In this document: positions 61,366 to 64,000 of the stretch, piece after piece
How the letters are laid out: every line of letters starts with the position of its first letter
Numbering within the stretch: the stretch's first letter is position 1
Assembly (NCBI GenBank): GCA_026129745.1
Contig: JAHCHL010000010.1
Coordinates: 1 to 64,000, forward strand
Source of the DNA: Fimbriimonadales bacterium
GTDB taxonomy: Bacteria; Armatimonadota; Fimbriimonadia; Fimbriimonadales; ATM1
DNA length: 64,000 bases
Direction: 5' to 3'
Made by a program: the position numbers and the translations under genes
The notes under the pieces: generated by a model
What the model saw: the letters and a program-made list of their open reading frames with translations, nothing else
Databases searched by the model: none
Told to the model about the DNA's origin: nothing

Positions 61366-62184
61366 TCATGGTTCCCAACCCCAAATTTGGTCCCAAGCCG
61401 TCATCCAATCGTTGCCACGACTGACTACTTTTAGAGGATCGACTAACTCTACTCCATGCCTACCTTTGAACTTTAATGCTGATTCAACGTTTCCGAGCTC
61501 GACTATAATTTCGCACGGTTTGCCTGGATCATAAGGTTTTGTGGATGACAAGTTGCCTAGCGCAGCCTTCGCTCCTTCTTCGATCATCTGCCGCGCACGG
61601 ACGGGAGGAATCTGTCTCGCGGAGTATCTTGTCAGGCCGGTCTTGACCGCAACCGTTGTCAACCCACTTCCGATCAATTCACGCGATTCGCGACATGTGG
61701 CTTCATCCCCGGTGACAAGCAGGATAGGAACTCCAAAGTGTCCGCAGAGTGCCGCATTGATTCCAACCTCTCCAACGAGATCGTTGTTAAACCATAAGTT
61801 TCTCCAAGTCGTCGTGCTAATGGTGTGACACATGACACCGTCGGGCGTTCCTGCTCTCGCGTGCATCCCGACTAGAAGACATGCGTCACACCCTGATTCG
61901 AACATCTCAGAATAACGCGACCAAGCATGATGTGCAACCCACTCGCAATTTGGATCAAGCAACTCGGGGACTAAGGAATTGAATGTGTTCGGTCCGCCTG
62001 CGCCATGGCAGTCTACGACGACAATTTGCGTTGCTCCTGCTGCCTTTGCACCACGCACCGCAGCATTAATTTCTTCGGTGTAAAGTCTTCTTCCCTCTTC
62101 ATACATAGAGCCGCCGTGGCTAACTTGGTCCCACACGACGATTCCGGAGACGCCCTCCATATCGGTCATGATCAATACGCGCAT
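61366..62184 (-). CDS. M55 family D-aminopeptidase (DppA-like)
   Basis: 272 residues, full family length. RVLIMTDMEGVSGIV begins with the metal-binding Asp and Glu. VVDCHGAGGPNTFN and LVGMHARAGTPDGVMCHT carry further His ligands. Bacillus DppA removes N-terminal D-residues from peptides, for example from peptidoglycan fragments. No dpp transporter is adjacent. A TATAAT box lies exactly six bases before the ATG, so the message is probably leaderless. Confidence 0.9.
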   Translation of the reverse strand: MRVLIMTDMEGVSGIVVWDQVSHGGSMYEEGRRLYTEEINAAVRGAKAAGATQIVVVDCHGAGGPNTFNSLVPELLDPNCEWVAHHAWSRYSEMFESGCDACLLVGMHARAGTPDGVMCHTISTTTWRNLWFNNDLVGEVGINAALCGHFGVPILLVTGDEATCRESRELIGSGLTTVAVKTGLTRYSARQIPPVRARQMIEEGAKAALGNLSSTKPYDPGKPCEIIVELGNVESALKFKGRHGVELVDPLKVVSRGNDWMTAWDQIWGWEP

Positions 62185-62196
62185 TCGGGGATTATA
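62185..62196 (-). promoter_or_regulatory. Putative leaderless promoter of the M55 gene
   Basis: On the minus strand a perfect TATAAT (62191-62196), six bases, ATG at 62184. It is the best -10 match of the leaderless set. No -35 at 16-18 bp. Confidence 0.55.
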
Positions 62197-62343
62197 GCGA
62201 CAATTGGCCGGATTACCCGATCACAAGTTCGGACGCATATGTCAAGAATTGTTAGAGACACAAAACACGAACCGTGGCATCCTTTCGATTCAAATTCTCA
62301 ATCGAAGACAGATTGAGCCTATTGAATTGCGAAGACCACGGAG

Positions 62344-64000
62344 TTAGGCTCCGGGATACGGCAAGTTTAGCGCCTTGAGCGCCATTTTCAACCACTCGAT
62401 CCGTTCCGAATCACCCGAAGGAATCTGCAGCGGACGGCCGCGAGTGTCGACGATCAATCCTACGATCCCGCCACAGTACCGTTGCTGGCCAGGCGATTGT
62501 TTACCGCCAGGATCGAATGGCCTTGCGACGACTGCCTTGCCCTTGCCCGCACCAACATCGAAGCCCTTGGCAGGTTCCACCGTGATCTCGAAGTTCGCAT
62601 CCTCATGCAAAGGAAACACTTGTAGCTCGCCGAACGGCACGCTGGCATCGATTCCGCCGCCACGAACTCTTATACATGGCTCACCTTTCTTGCCTGCTCC
62701 GACTGGGGCAATCACCGTTCCAACTTTGACGATGCAGTCGCGCTCAAACACTTGGTATGCAGCAGTTGGATGGTGTTCGGACAACACTCCCAGATGCGGC
62801 ATCATAAAAATTGAGTCGACAGTCAAAATCGTCACCCCTTCGGGTTGGTAAGCGTCTATCATCATGAGCGCAGACTGTGCACGCTGTGGCGCATGGGACA
62901 ACACTCCACCCGAACCGATGACCATGTCAAGCTTCAACATATTAACGAGGGTTGCGCCCGTCGCTTCTTGCGATATGGCTTCGCCAATCGTGCGCTGTGT
63001 CTGAACGCCCACTAGCCCGCGAGCAAGTGTCTTGTGGTGATCGAGAGCGAGGCGCAGCGCTTCCCTTGCGACACCTTGCTCAATGAGCAAATCTTCAAGC
63101 GTGTGCGGAATCGTAGTAGGCCGAATCATCTTGTTTCGCAGTCGATTTCTCAACTCGAATGAGTCGATTTCGAATGGAAGCCACCGCTTGATGTTCTCAG
63201 TGCCTGCTTCTTTCAGGACATTGCAAATTGAGTAAGACATTCCGAGGTTCGCTGAAACGGTTCGGTTGTAAACCAGTTGCTCATCGCCCTTTTCGTCTTT
63301 GGATGTGAAAACAGAAAAGATGTCTGTCGTGGCACCTCCGATGTCCACACCCAATAGGTGGATTCCTCGCGCCTTGGCATAGTGTTCCATCAGCTTTCCC
63401 ACCGCATTAGGTGTGGCCATAATCTCTTCGCTGGTCCACTCGAGAAGCTTGTTGTATCCGGGCGCTTGCTGCATCACGTGTTCAAGAAACATTTCGTGAA
63501 TTTCTTCGCGTGCTGGTCCTAAATTTTCTCTGTCGAGCGTCGGTCGAAGGTTGTCGACATTCTTGACTTCGATAGTTTCGCCTATCGCCAGTCGAACCTT
63601 CTCACGCGCATCCTTGTTGCCCGCGAAGATAACTGGAAGCTTCATGTCTCCAAATCGAGGTCGCGGATCCGCACGTCGAATGACCTCTCCCATGTCTACA
63701 AGGTGGTCGACTGTTCCGCCATCGACTCCGCCGGACATCAGAATAATGTCTGGCCTCAGCTGCCTTAGCCGCTCTACCCGCTGATATTCCTTTCTTCCGT
63801 CGTCGACCGCGAGCGTGTCCATCAAGATTGCGCCGGCACCAAGTGCGGCCCGCTCTGCAGACTCTGCGCTCATCGCTTTGACGACACCCGCCACCATCAT
63901 TTGCAGCCCACCGCCTGCTGAGGAAGTTGACACGTAAAGGTCAGCAGCCTCATCCGGGTCATTGCGAACGTCGACAATTTTTCCGTTTTTCATGAGGCGC
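62344..64000 (-). CDS. MutL/GlmL-type ATPase (glutamate mutase L family), 5' end outside window
   Basis: 551 residues visible; the reading frame stays open to the right edge (before MKNGKIVDV), so the N-terminus is missing. The family is an ASKHA-fold ATPase. LLGVDIGGATTDIFSVF is the internal phosphate motif, LVNMLKLDMVIGSGGVLSHAP the adenosine motif, and IILMSGGVDGGTVDHL is typical. MutL proteins accompany adenosylcobalamin-dependent glutamate or ornithine mutases and are thought to reactivate them. No mutase subunit is seen here, though it could lie just outside. The 159-bp gap to M55 holds only that gene's promoter. Confidence 0.85.
   Translation of the reverse strand, partial: RLMKNGKIVDVRNDPDEAADLYVSTSSAGGGLQMMVAGVVKAMSAESAERAALGAGAILMDTLAVDDGRKEYQRVERLRQLRPDIILMSGGVDGGTVDHLVDMGEVIRRADPRPRFGDMKLPVIFAGNKDAREKVRLAIGETIEVKNVDNLRPTLDRENLGPAREEIHEMFLEHVMQQAPGYNKLLEWTSEEIMATPNAVGKLMEHYAKARGIHLLGVDIGGATTDIFSVFTSKDEKGDEQLVYNRTVSANLGMSYSICNVLKEAGTENIKRWLPFEIDSFELRNRLRNKMIRPTTIPHTLEDLLIEQGVAREALRLALDHHKTLARGLVGVQTQRTIGEAISQEATGATLVNMLKLDMVIGSGGVLSHAPQRAQSALMMIDAYQPEGVTILTVDSIFMMPHLGVLSEHHPTAAYQVFERDCIVKVGTVIAPVGAGKKGEPCIRVRGGGIDASVPFGELQVFPLHEDANFEITVEPAKGFDVGAGKGKAVVARPFDPGGKQSPGQQRYCGGIVGLIVDTRGRPLQIPSGDSERIEWLKMALKALNLPYPGA

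Overview
The window looks like chromosomal DNA of a free-living, Gram-negative-type bacterium of the phylum Armatimonadota, most likely class Fimbriimonadia. This placement is an inference from gene content and style, not from a phylogeny. The supporting points are two solo pseudopilin genes with the RGFTLIEL cleavage motif, a PEP-CTERM protein, futalosine-pathway menaquinone synthesis (mqnC), WG-repeat and PD40 beta-propeller exported proteins, RNase J, and many housekeeping genes without Shine-Dalgarno sites. No insertion sequence, prophage, CRISPR array or recognisable defence system was found.

Layout. 1-854 is the 5' part of a 23S rRNA gene (minus), with its own promoter and leuB, not 16S, upstream. 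1-14.6 kb then holds leuB, an ABC-2 exporter, an orphan fliD, pyrF-mutY plus a small membrane protein, a DgcN/DgcA-like D-glutamate or dipeptide-epimerase pair, an HDOD protein, tRNA-Glu, rfbB-rfbC, an L,D-transpeptidase, and a degenerate receiver with an HD-domain protein. 14.6-25 kb is rich in exported proteins (Spy-like protein, two pseudopilins, lipoprotein, PD40 propeller, M28 peptidase), with an unusual tgt and a HTH-PAS regulator. 25-33 kb carries a YyaL-type thioredoxin protein, a 2-oxoacid dehydrogenase E2, a PaaK-like ligase, PEP-CTERM and WG-repeat proteins, mqnC, and tRNA-Phe and tRNA-Asp. 33-41.5 kb is a central metabolism block: acs-coaD-coiled-coil protein-DUF177-plsX-fabH and two tandem AI-2E-type transporters. 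41.5-49 kb holds RNase J, a six-repeat PD40 lipoprotein, a 21-bp degenerate repeat array, a GC-rich M14 carboxypeptidase and a subtilase. 49-54.5 kb is dusB and the ffs-dnaX-ybaB-recR-fhs group. 54.5-64 kb holds an ABC-2 system with a TPR partner, a putative small RNA, a D-2-hydroxyacid dehydrogenase, a Na/Pi cotransporter, trpF, an M55 aminopeptidase and a truncated MutL-type ATPase.

How it works together. Genes lie in short runs whose starts and stops overlap by 4 nt, and several convergent pairs share their stop codons (CTAG or CTAA). Translation starts fall into two classes. Many housekeeping genes have a TANNNT-like -10 box exactly 6 (or 8-9) nt before the start codon, which predicts leaderless mRNAs. 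Most strong AGGAGG-type sites precede exported proteins. The most unusual items are this initiation pattern, the stand-alone 23S gene, a Tgt enzyme without its zinc cysteines, a terminator-ended small RNA near 57.8 kb, and the 21-bp repeat array.
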